A stretch of 63,300 bases of DNA from Chryseobacterium sp. ISL-6 (GCF_018613715.1 NZ_JAGGPT010000004.1:1-63300); one strand, 5' to 3'. Counted from the first letter of the stretch, positions 46,180-54,774 are shown. Notes: generated from the letters alone by a model not told the origin. Made by a program: numbers and translations.

Positions 46180-46270
46180 TACGAGGGTGCTTGTACACCC
46201 GTAGGGTGAGGTCATCAGCACTCACTAAATACTCTAGTAGTATATACAACGGCGTGGGTTCCTTTTTTTT
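46180..46270 (+). ncRNA. Candidate guide RNA (omega-RNA-like) of the dead nuclease
   Basis: Starts 12 nt after the stop of the dead-nuclease gene. Three successive hairpins: TAC..GGGTG/CACCC GTA (46180-46203, 2-nt bulge), GTGAG/CTCAC (46206-46225), ATACT/AGTAT (46229-46243). The scaffold ends TATACAAC, like the ..CAAC handle of Cas12f crRNAs and TnpB omega-RNAs. The next 12 bases, GGCGTGGGTTCC (46251-46262), would be the guide, and T8 would terminate transcription. No CRISPR repeats are nearby. Confidence 0.65.
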
Positions 46271-46279
46271 GACTATTAT

Positions 46280-46618
46280 ATGGAACAGAAAATAAATCAG
46301 GGAAGAAACATAAAACGTTTTAGAGAAATGTTGGGGATAAAGCAGGAAGCTTTAGCTTTTGATCTAGGAGAGGATTGGAATCTGAAGAAAATTTCTTTAC
46401 TGGAACAAAAGGAAGTGATTGAAAATCCCTTGCTACAAAGAATTTATGAGTATTAAGATTAAGAATTCCTGTAGAAGCTTTTCAGAATTTTGATAAAGAA
46501 CAGGCGATTAATATTATTTCTAATACTTTTCATGATACTCAAGGATTGATAAATTATAGTCAACTTTCAACAATAATCCTATCGACAAATTGATTCAGTT
46601 ACATGAAGAAAAAATAGC
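46280..46618 (+). pseudogene. Broken XRE-family regulator
   Basis: Opens with an intact HTH (INQGRNIKRFREMLGIKQEAL), then hits stops. Sequence in shifted frames continues as RIPVEAFQNFDKEQAINIIS and NPIDKLIQLHEEKIASYD. This parallels the gene at 43524 (IPLEALKNFSEDALFNIIAN, NPLDKLLESYEEN). At least two frameshifts. Its ATG follows the T run of the guide RNA by 9 bp. Confidence 0.8.
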
Positions 46619-46768
46619 ATCATATGATTATTATTTTCTGTATTTTCTACAACTGTCTTCTGATTGTTGTTGTTCTCTGCAACCTGTTCAGTCATTTCAG
46701 TACTTTGAGTATTTTCCTGATTACGGGATTTTCATTCGATTTTTCTAACTGTTCATTTATATAATCGG
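46619..46768 (-). pseudogene. Frameshifted fragment of an unknown mobile-element gene
   Basis: The minus strand reads INEQLEKSNENPVIRKIL then, after a shift, NTQSTEMTEQVAENNNNQ and TVVENTENNNHMM, low-complexity Asn/Gln-rich tails typical of conjugative-element accessory proteins. It follows the ArdA gene on the same strand. Confidence 0.35.
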
Positions 46769-47134
46769 TTAAATAACATCGCCATAAACACTTTGAAAAT
46801 CCATTTTCCCAACACAATCAACATAAGCCTCAAAAACTTCTAAATCATAGCCAGAAGAGCTTATTTGATCCATTATTTCGAATATCTCTTTAGATAGATA
46901 ACATTCACTAATTAATCCAAGCTTTTCAAATAATTCGCAATGCTCATAATCTTGAAACATCAACTCTGGATCATCTTCATCATTATGAAGGTTATGCATT
47001 GCTTCTAATAGTTCATCATAATCTGAATAATCCGATAGATTGAGCCATTTACCATAGAGGCTTCCGTTATTGTACTTGTGATAAGTTCCTACATAGATAC
47101 AAGCAGTATCAAGACAATTTGTTAAATTTGCCAT
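46769..47134 (-). CDS. ardA: ArdA-like antirestriction protein, short
   Basis: 121 residues. N-terminal ArdA signatures: ACIYVGTYHKYNNGSLYGKWLNLSDYSDYDELLEAM and DDPELMFQDYEHCE. ArdA proteins mimic bent B-DNA to block type I restriction enzymes during conjugation and are usually about 165-180 aa. This one stops after YVDCVGKMDFQSVYGDVI, lacking the C-terminal third. It may be truncated or a short natural variant. It indicates a conjugative-element background. Confidence 0.8.
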   Translation of the reverse strand: MANLTNCLDTACIYVGTYHKYNNGSLYGKWLNLSDYSDYDELLEAMHNLHNDEDDPELMFQDYEHCELFEKLGLISECYLSKEIFEIMDQISSSGYDLEVFEAYVDCVGKMDFQSVYGDVI

Positions 47135-47517
47135 GTTGATAAGTTTTAAGATGGTTTTAAAATTTATTGATATTGCCTATCGTGTTCGTAGCACTTTAGG
47201 CATTTTTATGTTGTACTGTAAAAATTTATATAGAAAAAAAAGAACATGAAACAGTTCTTTGACACATTAACAAACTCAATATTCATGCTAATTGACAGAG
47301 ATTTTAACTTTAAAATTAAAGTTTTTAAAATATTTTTAAGCACAAACCGCAACAAACAAAAACTGTTATAAAAGCTAATAATAAAACATACAGTTTGAAG
47401 TCTGTCACTGGTAAAAAAGTGTAGGTGGAAAATAAAACTACATCAGCAAAAACTAATAATAACAAAACAACTGTACTAGAAAATGTTTGACAGTTGACAG
47501 GGGGCATACAAAAAAGT
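47135..47517. other. Gene-poor gap
   Basis: AT-rich. An AGAAC/GTTCT stem lies near 47243. No credible gene. Confidence 0.4.
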
Positions 47518-47715
47518 TCATCTGACACCACTCCACTTAACCTCAGTACCTTCTGCCTTTACACTCATAATAAATTTTGGTATAAAATTGTCACAAAGTC
47601 TTCTATAAGGAGATTTGATTTTTCTGAGATATTTTGGTGGGGTATTTTTGTAGACGGGGTTTACCGTTGTCTTTTTGCCCACACAATAATATACATTTGT
47701 TGTTCTTTCGACTAT
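47518..47715 (-). pseudogene. C-terminal gene fragment, unknown
   Basis: An open 65-codon minus-strand frame without a start, containing NPVYKNTPPKYLRKIKSPYR and FIPKFIMSVKAEGTEVKW and ending in TGA at 47518. Amino-acid usage is strongly protein-like. It abuts the 3' end of the lanthipeptide ABC gene, so insertion of the cluster may have cut an older gene here. Confidence 0.4.
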
Positions 47716-48363
47716 CTATTTTTTTAAATATTTAAAAAACTTCAAATCTTCCTGATTTTTCACTTCTTTAATTGAGCCATTATATAATAAAACCGTGCGT
47801 GTAGCAATATCTAAAATTTCTGTATAATTATGATCGGTTATTATTATCCCTTTATTTTTGGATTCTTTTACGATACAGTCTTTAAGCTCATTTATATGGA
47901 TGGGATCAATATTTTTAAATGGCTCATCAAGCAATATATATTCTGCACTAGAATATATAATCAGTAATATTTCTATAATTCTTTTTTGTCCACCAGATAA
48001 TTGATTTGGTTTACTATTTAGAAATGGCTTTAACAAGGGGTGATTTATCAAGAAAGCTAAATTTTCTTTATTACAAAAGCTGTGAATAATAGATTTGATT
48101 TTAATATGAGAAGGAAGAAAATTAAATTGAGGAAGATATTTTATAACACCATTATTGTCAAAGGTATTTTTGATAAGTTTTTCATTAACCTTAATATATT
48201 TTTGATCAGCAGAAACTGAGCCAAAAATGATTTTTAATAATGTAGATTTTCCCATACCATTAGAACCTAACAACCCTATAATTTCACCCTTGCTACATGA
48301 TAGAAAAATATCATGCAATATGGTTTTGTTACCGAAAGTTTTTATTATACTATCTATTTTCAT
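47716..48363 (-). CDS. ABC transporter ATPase of the lanthipeptide cluster
   Basis: A 215-residue ATPase: Walker A GSNGMGKST, signature QLSGGQKRIIEI, Walker B YILLDEPFKNIDP, H-loop ITDHNYTEILDI. Compact, with a single domain. It forms a divergent operon with the small membrane protein at 48375 and faces the precursor gene, so it is most likely an immunity (LanF-like) or export component for the lanthipeptide. Confidence 0.88.
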   Translation of the reverse strand: MKIDSIIKTFGNKTILHDIFLSCSKGEIIGLLGSNGMGKSTLLKIIFGSVSADQKYIKVNEKLIKNTFDNNGVIKYLPQFNFLPSHIKIKSIIHSFCNKENLAFLINHPLLKPFLNSKPNQLSGGQKRIIEILLIIYSSAEYILLDEPFKNIDPIHINELKDCIVKESKNKGIIITDHNYTEILDIATRTVLLYNGSIKEVKNQEDLKFFKYLKK

Positions 48364-48374
48364 AAGAATGAATA

Positions 48375-48650
48375 TTAAGTCAAAAATAGAATAGCCAGTA
48401 GACTGTTAATTCCTAAAGTAATTGTCCAAAGAAATATTTTGTTAAATCCTAAATTATAATAAAAATAATATTCATTGGGATAGATCAATTCATAAATAAT
48501 ATAGTGAATTAATATTGAAAATAGGGAGTAAGAAAGAGCAATGTTTTTAAAGGAAAATCCAAATATAAAACTTACTGCAATGGAAATGCAAAAAGTTGGG
48601 ATTAGAATTTTACAATAAAAAACTAAATAGCAATTGATCTTATTTAACAT
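48375..48650 (-). CDS. Small membrane protein, probable partner of the ABC ATPase
   Basis: 91 residues with three hydrophobic segments (YLVFYCKILIPTFCISIAVSF, IALSYSLFSILIHYIIYELI, FLWTITLGINSLLAILFL). It lies 11 bp upstream of the ATPase gene. It could be a minimal immunity permease or anchor. The family is not recognised. Confidence 0.65.
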   Translation of the reverse strand: MLNKINCYLVFYCKILIPTFCISIAVSFIFGFSFKNIALSYSLFSILIHYIIYELIYPNEYYFYYNLGFNKIFLWTITLGINSLLAILFLT

Positions 48651-48689
48651 ACCTTTTAGTCATTATCTTTACAAAATAACAAAATATAT

Positions 48690-48719
48690 TTGGTCAATAA
48701 AGAAAAAGTTATATTTTTG
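48690..48719 (+). promoter_or_regulatory. Promoter of the lanthipeptide operon
   Basis: TTG at 48690-48692 and, 19 nt later, TATTTTTG (48712-48719). This fits the Bacteroidota -33/-7 consensus (TTG...TAnnTTTG) and ends 28 bp before the precursor start codon. Confidence 0.6.
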
Positions 48720-48747
48720 TTATATATAAGACAAAATTTTATAATTT

Positions 48748-48993
48748 ATGAAAAAGAAGAAAGTTTTAAAGTTTTCAAAAGAAACAGTAACAAAATTAGA
48801 CAAAAATTCTCAAAAACTTATTAATGGGGGTAAGTTAATTATGACTGGCGGATGTACAGATGGATGTGGTCCACTTACAAAAACTCATTGGAATTGTACA
48901 GAAGCTACTTGTACTGATGATTGCGATTCTGCAATTAATTGTGCTCCTACATCTAAATCATTAGATGGGCTTACTTGTACTTATTATGGATAA
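48748..48993 (+). CDS. Class I lanthipeptide precursor (LanA)
   Basis: 81 residues. Leader MKKKKVLKFSKETVTKLDKN then SQKLINGG (Gly-Gly at 27-28) is the form seen in flavobacterial class I lanthipeptides. The core holds 7 Cys (GGCTDGCGPL, WNCTEATCTDDC, INC, LTCTYYG) and many Thr/Ser for dehydration and ring closure. A second Gly-Gly directly before the first Cys offers an alternative cleavage point. It is followed by LanC and split-LanB genes. Ring pattern cannot be inferred. Confidence 0.9.
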   Translation: MKKKKVLKFSKETVTKLDKNSQKLINGGKLIMTGGCTDGCGPLTKTHWNCTEATCTDDCDSAINCAPTSKSLDGLTCTYYG

Positions 48994-49041
48994 AATAAGT
49001 TATTTAAAATAACAAGTTATTACTAAACAAAAAATTATTAG

Positions 49042-49062
49042 GAGGCTGCTTTTATCAGCCTC
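49042..49062 (+). terminator. Partial terminator between precursor and modification genes
   Basis: GAGGCTG/CAGCCTC stem with T5 after it, 49 bp past the precursor stop. Placed to let a highly transcribed precursor mRNA end while some read-through feeds the enzyme genes. Confidence 0.8.
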
Positions 49063-49089
49063 TTTTTAATTGAATAAATTTTTTAGAGC

Positions 49090-50283
49090 ATGTCATTAAT
49101 TATTTCGAATAATAAGCAGAAAGAAATAGAAAATTTATTATCATTCATAGCCGAAGGAATAGTAAGTAAAAATAACAATCCAAATCTGGGCTTACTATCA
49201 GGAGCAATGGGAGAGACATTATTTTTATATGAATACTCACAAATAAACATTCACTATAAAAAATATGTTTCTAAAAATATTGATTACATATTTGAATCTA
49301 TTGAAAACGGGAATGTTCATCACACATATTGTAATGGATTACCAGGCATTTGTTTAGGGATTGATTATATTGAATCAAAAAGAGATAAGGATTATAAAAA
49401 TTTTGATTTTGTAGATGATCAGATTGATGAATGGCTTATTGAACAATTCAATGTTTGTATTGAAGACGGTAATTACGACTTCCTACACGGAGCAATTGGA
49501 ATAGGAATTTATTTTTTACAAAAATTTAAAAAAGGAGATATCAAATCGAAAAAAATCTTAAATATTTTACTAAAATTCCTATACGATTCTGCAATAAAAG
49601 AAAATGGTATTATAAAGTGGAAAAATCATAATAATATTGTGAATATATCTTTATCTCATGGCATGACAAGCATAGTACTTTTTTTATTAGAGCTATCTAA
49701 GCTAAATATTAAATTTGATTATGATATTGAGCAACTTGTCAAAGGGGCAATAAGTTTTATTTTAGCACAAGAAATTGATCTAAAAACATATAATTCCTTT
49801 TATCCTTTTACATCTATTGAACAGCAAAAAGATAAAATACACGGAAGTAGACTATCTTGGTGCTATGGTGATCTTGGTATTGCAATAATGCTCAGAAAAT
49901 CTTCAGAAATTTTTAATCAAACTGCATGGGAAGAAAAATCCAGAGAAATATTAGAATTTTCAACAACAAGAAAGAATAGCAAAGAAACTACAATTGTAGA
50001 TGCAGGAATATGTCATGGCAGTTCTGGAGTGGCATTAATTTTTTACAACGAGTATTTAAAAACCAATAACGAGCATTATGCAAAAACTGCTCAATTTTGG
50101 CTTGATAGAACGCTAGAATATTACAAAGAAGATCCTGAGCATTTTTCAAAAGTTTGTTACGATACCATCACAGGAAATTATATGGCTAATCCAAGTATTC
50201 TTGACGGTACTTCTGGAGTGGGATTAGTTTTGTTATCATTTATAACGAACCAGCTTGATTGGTCAAAATTTTTAACTATTTAA
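49090..50283 (+). CDS. Lanthionine synthetase C-like cyclase (LanC)
   Basis: A 397-residue alpha/alpha-toroid. GLLSGAMGETLFLYEY and LPGICLGIDYIE repeats, then the zinc ligands in SWCYGDLGIA (Cys) and GICHGSSGVALIF (Cys-His), and ILDGTSGVGLVL. It catalyses addition of Cys thiols to dehydroalanine/dehydrobutyrine to form (methyl)lanthionine rings. Its stop is 3 bp from the dehydratase start, so the genes are translationally coupled. Confidence 0.93.
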   Translation: MSLIISNNKQKEIENLLSFIAEGIVSKNNNPNLGLLSGAMGETLFLYEYSQINIHYKKYVSKNIDYIFESIENGNVHHTYCNGLPGICLGIDYIESKRDKDYKNFDFVDDQIDEWLIEQFNVCIEDGNYDFLHGAIGIGIYFLQKFKKGDIKSKKILNILLKFLYDSAIKENGIIKWKNHNNIVNISLSHGMTSIVLFLLELSKLNIKFDYDIEQLVKGAISFILAQEIDLKTYNSFYPFTSIEQQKDKIHGSRLSWCYGDLGIAIMLRKSSEIFNQTAWEEKSREILEFSTTRKNSKETTIVDAGICHGSSGVALIFYNEYLKTNNEHYAKTAQFWLDRTLEYYKEDPEHFSKVCYDTITGNYMANPSILDGTSGVGLVLLSFITNQLDWSKFLTI

Positions 50284-50285
50284 AC

Positions 50286-52487
50286 ATGAAAAAAAAATAT
50301 TCTGTATCGGATAATTTTATAATAAGATACCCTTTTTTTTCTTTCACATACAACAATGGGTGGGAGCTTGATGATATTTATAATTGTAATGAATTTCATT
50401 CTCCTTTATATATAGCCTCTCCTGTACTTTTAGATGAATTTAAAAAGCTTAAAGGCGGAAAGATCAAAGATGTAAAATCAATAGATAAAATAAACATTTC
50501 CTTATATAAATACTGGAGCAGAATAAAGTCCAGACCTACTCCTTTTGGTTTATTTTCGGGGGTTTCTTTAGGTGAAATTAATGACCATAATGATCTTATT
50601 TTCAGTGAAAATTCTATCTCAAAAATTAGAATGGATATGAAATATTTATTTGATGCTTTTACACATCTTAAAGAAATTCCTGAAATAAAAAGAAAAACAC
50701 TTTTTTATCCTAATGACAGTATTTATTCATTTGATGGTAAATATCGTTTTGTAGAAAAAAAATATTTTAAAGATTCTATTAAATATGAAATATCTGCTAC
50801 TGATAAAACCTCATCTTTAAAAAAGATTTTATCAGTAGCTAAAAATGGTGTAAACTTCAAGGAAATTATTGATCTTCTTGTGTCAGAAGGATATGATGAG
50901 GATGAAGATTTATATGAATATATTCATAATATAATTGATTCTCAAGTCTTAATTAGTGAGCTTGAACCTGCATTAATTGGGGAAGATTATTTGGAAAAAA
51001 TTATTAAAACTTTTGAAAAAAGAAATATAGATCATGATATTTTTATTAAGCTACAAAATTTAAAAAATAAATTAGATCACTTGAATAAACGAAATACTGT
51101 TATAGAAATTGAGGATCTTTTACAAATAAATGAGATTGTTAAAAATATCGATATTCCTTTTGACAGTAAATATCTCATTCAAATCGATTCTACAAAGCAG
51201 CTACAATCCTCATATATAAATAAAGAATATACGGATGAGCTAATAAATGCTATATCTTTTTTATCAAAAATAGGATTAATAAAGAATGAAAATGAAGATT
51301 TGGAAAGCTTTAAATCTACTTATCAGGAAAAGTATGAAAGTGAAGAAATATCTTTACTACAAGCACTTGATCCAGAAATTGGAATTGGTTATCCTGTTAG
51401 TAAGAATGTAGGAAAGGAATATAGCAATTCATTAATAAAGAATTTCCGCCTTGTTAATAACAGTATTAAAAAAGGGCAAAAAAAATGGGATCAGGTACAA
51501 GATATTTTATTGGAAAAAATTATTGAGTCAAAGGAAAATAAAAATGATGAAGTCGTAATTTCCGAAAAGGACTTCCCATTCTTTGACATGATTACAACAA
51601 ATATGCCTTCCGTCATTTACTCTATATTTGAAGTGATAAATGACCAACAAAAGAACGCATCAATTTATGTAAAATTTGTAGGCAATGGATCAGGTGCAAA
51701 ATTAATGAGCCGATTTTCAAGGCTTGATAAAAACATTGAAGAGTTTGTAAAAAAATTAATCAAAATAGAACAAAGTAAAAGCAATTTTGAACTTGTAGAA
51801 TTATCACATTTATCGGAATCCCCGAGAGTTGGAAACATTTCGATAAGACCAAAGCTTACTGAATATGAGATCACATGCCTGTCTAGGTCTAATTTAGATC
51901 AAAAATTTGTTATTCCTTTATCTGATATTATGGTATCAATTAAAAGAAATAAAATCATTCTAAAATCTAAGAAATTAAAAAAAGAAATTTTTCCAATTCT
52001 TACTACAGCTCATAATTTTAGAGATTCTCCTTTTCCTGTATATAGATTTTTATGTGATATACAGTATCAAAACCTTCTTTTTAATGGATTAATGTTAAAC
52101 CTTAACTTTAATCTGAATTATATACCGAGAATAAGATATAAAAATACAATCTTGCGATTAGCAAGTTGGGAAGCTGCAAAAAATGAGCTTACAAACATAT
52201 TTGAAAATGAGTTAGATGATATTTCAAAAATGGAAAACATTTCAACATGGATTGGAAATAGAAAAATACCACAATATGTTTTGATTTCAGAAGATGATAA
52301 TGAAATGTTTATTGACTTTAACAATATAAATAGTGTTAATGTATTTTTATCTCTATTAAAGAAGAAAAACAAACTTAAATTAGTCGAATTTTTATTTAAT
52401 GAAAAAACAGCTATTATAAAAGATAGTTTTGGAAATTCCTACCGAAATCAAATAATTATACCTTTGTTTAAAAATGATGAAGAATAG
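50286..52487 (+). CDS. Lanthipeptide dehydratase, glutamylation domain (split LanB, large subunit)
   Basis: 733 residues from ATG at 50286, chosen over one at 50259 that would overlap LanC by 25 bp. LanB N-terminal features: YRYPFF-like start (IIRYPFFSFTYNNGW), ISLYKYWSRIKSRPTPFGLFSGVSLG, later SPRVGNISIRPKLTEYEI and PRIRYKNTILRLASWE. It transfers Glu from Glu-tRNA to Ser/Thr of the precursor. The elimination domain is a separate gene that overlaps by 14 bp. Confidence 0.92.
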   Translation: MKKKYSVSDNFIIRYPFFSFTYNNGWELDDIYNCNEFHSPLYIASPVLLDEFKKLKGGKIKDVKSIDKINISLYKYWSRIKSRPTPFGLFSGVSLGEINDHNDLIFSENSISKIRMDMKYLFDAFTHLKEIPEIKRKTLFYPNDSIYSFDGKYRFVEKKYFKDSIKYEISATDKTSSLKKILSVAKNGVNFKEIIDLLVSEGYDEDEDLYEYIHNIIDSQVLISELEPALIGEDYLEKIIKTFEKRNIDHDIFIKLQNLKNKLDHLNKRNTVIEIEDLLQINEIVKNIDIPFDSKYLIQIDSTKQLQSSYINKEYTDELINAISFLSKIGLIKNENEDLESFKSTYQEKYESEEISLLQALDPEIGIGYPVSKNVGKEYSNSLIKNFRLVNNSIKKGQKKWDQVQDILLEKIIESKENKNDEVVISEKDFPFFDMITTNMPSVIYSIFEVINDQQKNASIYVKFVGNGSGAKLMSRFSRLDKNIEEFVKKLIKIEQSKSNFELVELSHLSESPRVGNISIRPKLTEYEITCLSRSNLDQKFVIPLSDIMVSIKRNKIILKSKKLKKEIFPILTTAHNFRDSPFPVYRFLCDIQYQNLLFNGLMLNLNFNLNYIPRIRYKNTILRLASWEAAKNELTNIFENELDDISKMENISTWIGNRKIPQYVLISEDDNEMFIDFNNINSVNVFLSLLKKKNKLKLVEFLFNEKTAIIKDSFGNSYRNQIIIPLFKNDEE

Positions 52488-53376
52488 AAAATATGCACCT
52501 GGATCAGAATGGCTTTATTTTAAAATTTATACGGGTTTTAAAACAGCAGACAAACTATTATTGAACAAAATTTATCCTTTAATTACAGATTTAAAACGAA
52601 GAGAATATATCAAGCAATTCTTTTTTATAAGATATTCAGATCCTCACTATCATTTAAGAGTTAGATTACACATTGCTGATCAAAAATTTTTGGGAGAAAT
52701 AATGGTATTATTTAATAAAACATTCTCTAATTTGCTAAATAACAACATTATATGGAAAATTCAAATTGATACATATAATCAGGAAATTGAAAGATATAAT
52801 ATTCATTTAATTGATCACATTGAGAATTTTTTCCATATAGATAGTGAATATATTATAAAAATTTTAAAAACTGTACATACTAAATATAATAATGACGAGG
52901 ATGTAAAATGGGTTATTTGTTTAAAGCTCATAGACAGCACTTTAGATTTATTTTGCTCGGAGGAGGAAAATAAGCTAACTATAATCAGTGCCATGAGCGA
53001 TTCTTTTAAAGATGAGTTTGGGTTTAATATGTATAATTCTAAACAATTTAATGAAAAATACCGAACAAATAAAGCCAAAATAGAAGCCATAGTATCTGGT
53101 GTAGATATTATTGAAGAATATAGTTATGAGAGTTTGTATAATATTTGCAAAAAAAGGTATAGAGATTTAACATTGACTACATCATCAATTAAGGAGATAC
53201 AATTAAAAAAACAACTATCTCAGGATATTGTAATTGATCTTATTCACATGATGATCAATAGATTGATTCCTGCCGAGAATAGACTGCATGAGTTGATATT
53301 ATACGATTTTGTAAAAAGATACTACAGTAGCATTATAGCAAGAAAGAATAACAAGAAACAGATAAAAAAAGCATAA
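52474..53376 (+). CDS. Lanthipeptide dehydratase, elimination domain (split LanB, small subunit)
   Basis: A 300-residue SpaB_C/thiopeptide-type domain: GSEWLYFKIYTGFKTADKLL, FFFIRYSDPHYHLRVRLH (the R-x-x-D-P-x-x-H-L-R-x-R hallmark), and a long helical C-terminus. It removes glutamate from glutamylated Ser/Thr to make dehydro residues. The ATG lies inside the last codons of the large subunit gene, so the two are made as a pair. Confidence 0.9.
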   Translation: MMKNRKYAPGSEWLYFKIYTGFKTADKLLLNKIYPLITDLKRREYIKQFFFIRYSDPHYHLRVRLHIADQKFLGEIMVLFNKTFSNLLNNNIIWKIQIDTYNQEIERYNIHLIDHIENFFHIDSEYIIKILKTVHTKYNNDEDVKWVICLKLIDSTLDLFCSEEENKLTIISAMSDSFKDEFGFNMYNSKQFNEKYRTNKAKIEAIVSGVDIIEEYSYESLYNICKKRYRDLTLTTSSIKEIQLKKQLSQDIVIDLIHMMINRLIPAENRLHELILYDFVKRYYSSIIARKNNKKQIKKA

Positions 53377-53380
53377 ATTG

Positions 53381-54001
53381 ATGATTTCAAAAAAACATGT
53401 ATTTTGGGATTATTTTATTCTTAGCGCACGATTTTTAATAGGTTTTATATTTATTAGTTACGGATATAGTAAATTAATAAATAATCAATTCGGTCTAAGT
53501 GCAATAGAAATGTCAAAACCCCTTAAAGAAACGAGCCTCTTTAGACTGTCTTGGTATTTATTTGATCAACAGCCATTCAAGGGCTTTATAGGCATTTCTC
53601 AAATGGTCTGTGGTTTATTGATTATATATAATAGAACTTTAATTTTAGGAGCTTTTATATTCTTACCTATAGCTATAAATATTCTTGTTATTGATCTTAC
53701 TATTATGCCTTCTCCTATGTCAAGGATCTTTGCATTCAGGTTTTCTTTTTATATTATTTTGGATTTATTAATTCTGTACCACTATAAGGAGAAAATATTG
53801 ATTATCTGCCAGGCAATGATGGATAAAGTGAATACAAGATATAAATTTTCTGTGTGGTGGTACCTTTTGTTACCTATATCAGCAATTATTTTGGAAATAA
53901 TAGGGGCATTACCAAGTGGTATAATAAATGTAATTAAAGACCCTAATTCTATAAAAGAGACATTTGTTATAATAAATAAATTAGTAAAAAGTATATTTTA
54001 A
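53381..54001 (+). CDS. DoxX/MauE-like membrane protein in the lanthipeptide operon
   Basis: 206 residues with an N-terminal DoxX-like bundle (FILSARFLIGFIFISYGYSKL, FIGISQMVCGLLIIYNRTLILGAFIF) and more helices at 120-190 (SVWWYLLLPISAIILEIIG). It starts 4 bp after the dehydratase stop. DoxX/MauE proteins take part in membrane redox or quinone-linked thiol chemistry. Here it might keep precursor cysteines reduced or protect the producer. Role inferred from context only. Confidence 0.75.
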   Translation: MISKKHVFWDYFILSARFLIGFIFISYGYSKLINNQFGLSAIEMSKPLKETSLFRLSWYLFDQQPFKGFIGISQMVCGLLIIYNRTLILGAFIFLPIAINILVIDLTIMPSPMSRIFAFRFSFYIILDLLILYHYKEKILIICQAMMDKVNTRYKFSVWWYLLLPISAIILEIIGALPSGIINVIKDPNSIKETFVIINKLVKSIF

Positions 54002-54009
54002 CTTTTAAT

Positions 54010-54346
54010 GAACTAAAAATCTTTTCCTTTTTATAAAGAAACAGGTGCTTGACAAAATTATAGATGGTCTTGCTATGGACTGCGGGAAGATCCGGATAAC
54101 GCTCCATAAGACGATCTTCGATCTGGGTGGCAGATAGATAAGGTTGATGTTCTAGACTCTCTTTTACGTAATTGTAATAAACGGAAAGTTTCTCGGGTTG
54201 ATTTCTAGGCCGTGAGATCCAGTCATGAAACCTTTTTCTGAAAGCGAAAGGTACTTACGCACTGTAGCACGATCTAAACCCGTTTCAACATGAATCTGAC
54301 TAATGTTTAGGCCTGATCCTTTTAATTCTTTAACTTTGTACCACAT
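54010..54346 (-). pseudogene. IS21-family IstA remnant
   Basis: Starts MWYKVKELKGSGLNISQIHVE then TGLDRATVRKYLSLSE, the IstA HTH. After a frameshift it continues RNQPEKLSVYYNYVKESLEH and LSATQIEDRLMERYPDLPAV before ending near 54010. The catalytic domain and istB are absent. It marks the right end of the lanthipeptide cluster. Confidence 0.8.
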
Positions 54347-54774
54347 AAAAAACTCTGTTTTTATTATTAGGTCGTATTTGATTTTGTTTCACACCAAAAG
54401 ATCCGGCCTTTTTTTTATTCTAGCTAATTCTGTGATGATTTACTTTTGCTAAAATTTGTTGATACAAAGTTGCTGATTACAATACAATTAATTCATCTCA
54501 AAGAGATGTTTTTTATTATGTTAAGTGGCTTATTTAGTGTGGGAAGTCTTCACTTCTTTTTTCAGATTATCAGTTTTATTTTACAGTTCTGTAATCTGCT
54601 TTGTTTTTGCTTCCAGTTCTGCTTTATTCTTCAAAATCTGGTTGTTTTTGTTGTTGTCCTCTGTTGGAATGTGGGAAAATCAGATGTTTTGGTGTGGCTG
54701 ATTTTTCCACATTTCAATAGAGCGGTCTATGAAAAGGGCATGTTATTTAATTCGTTGAAAAATAGAACTGATTA
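54347..54774. other. Gap at the left end of the mobilisable element
   Basis: The minus strand contains a 25-codon tail (NNQILKNKAELEAKTKQITEL-stop) with coiled-coil composition, probably a remnant. CATCTC-AAA-GAGATG followed by T6 at 54494-54514 is a small plus-strand terminator. Nothing else stands out. Confidence 0.4.

Noticed and set aside
45826..46221. Minus-strand ORF of 131 codons across the end of the dead-nuclease gene
   Set aside because: A shadow frame of the plus-strand gene; no start context and no protein-like pattern.
46180..46300. A CRISPR array near the Cas12f-like gene
   Set aside because: No direct repeat of the scaffold or handle occurs nearby; there is only a single structured RNA.
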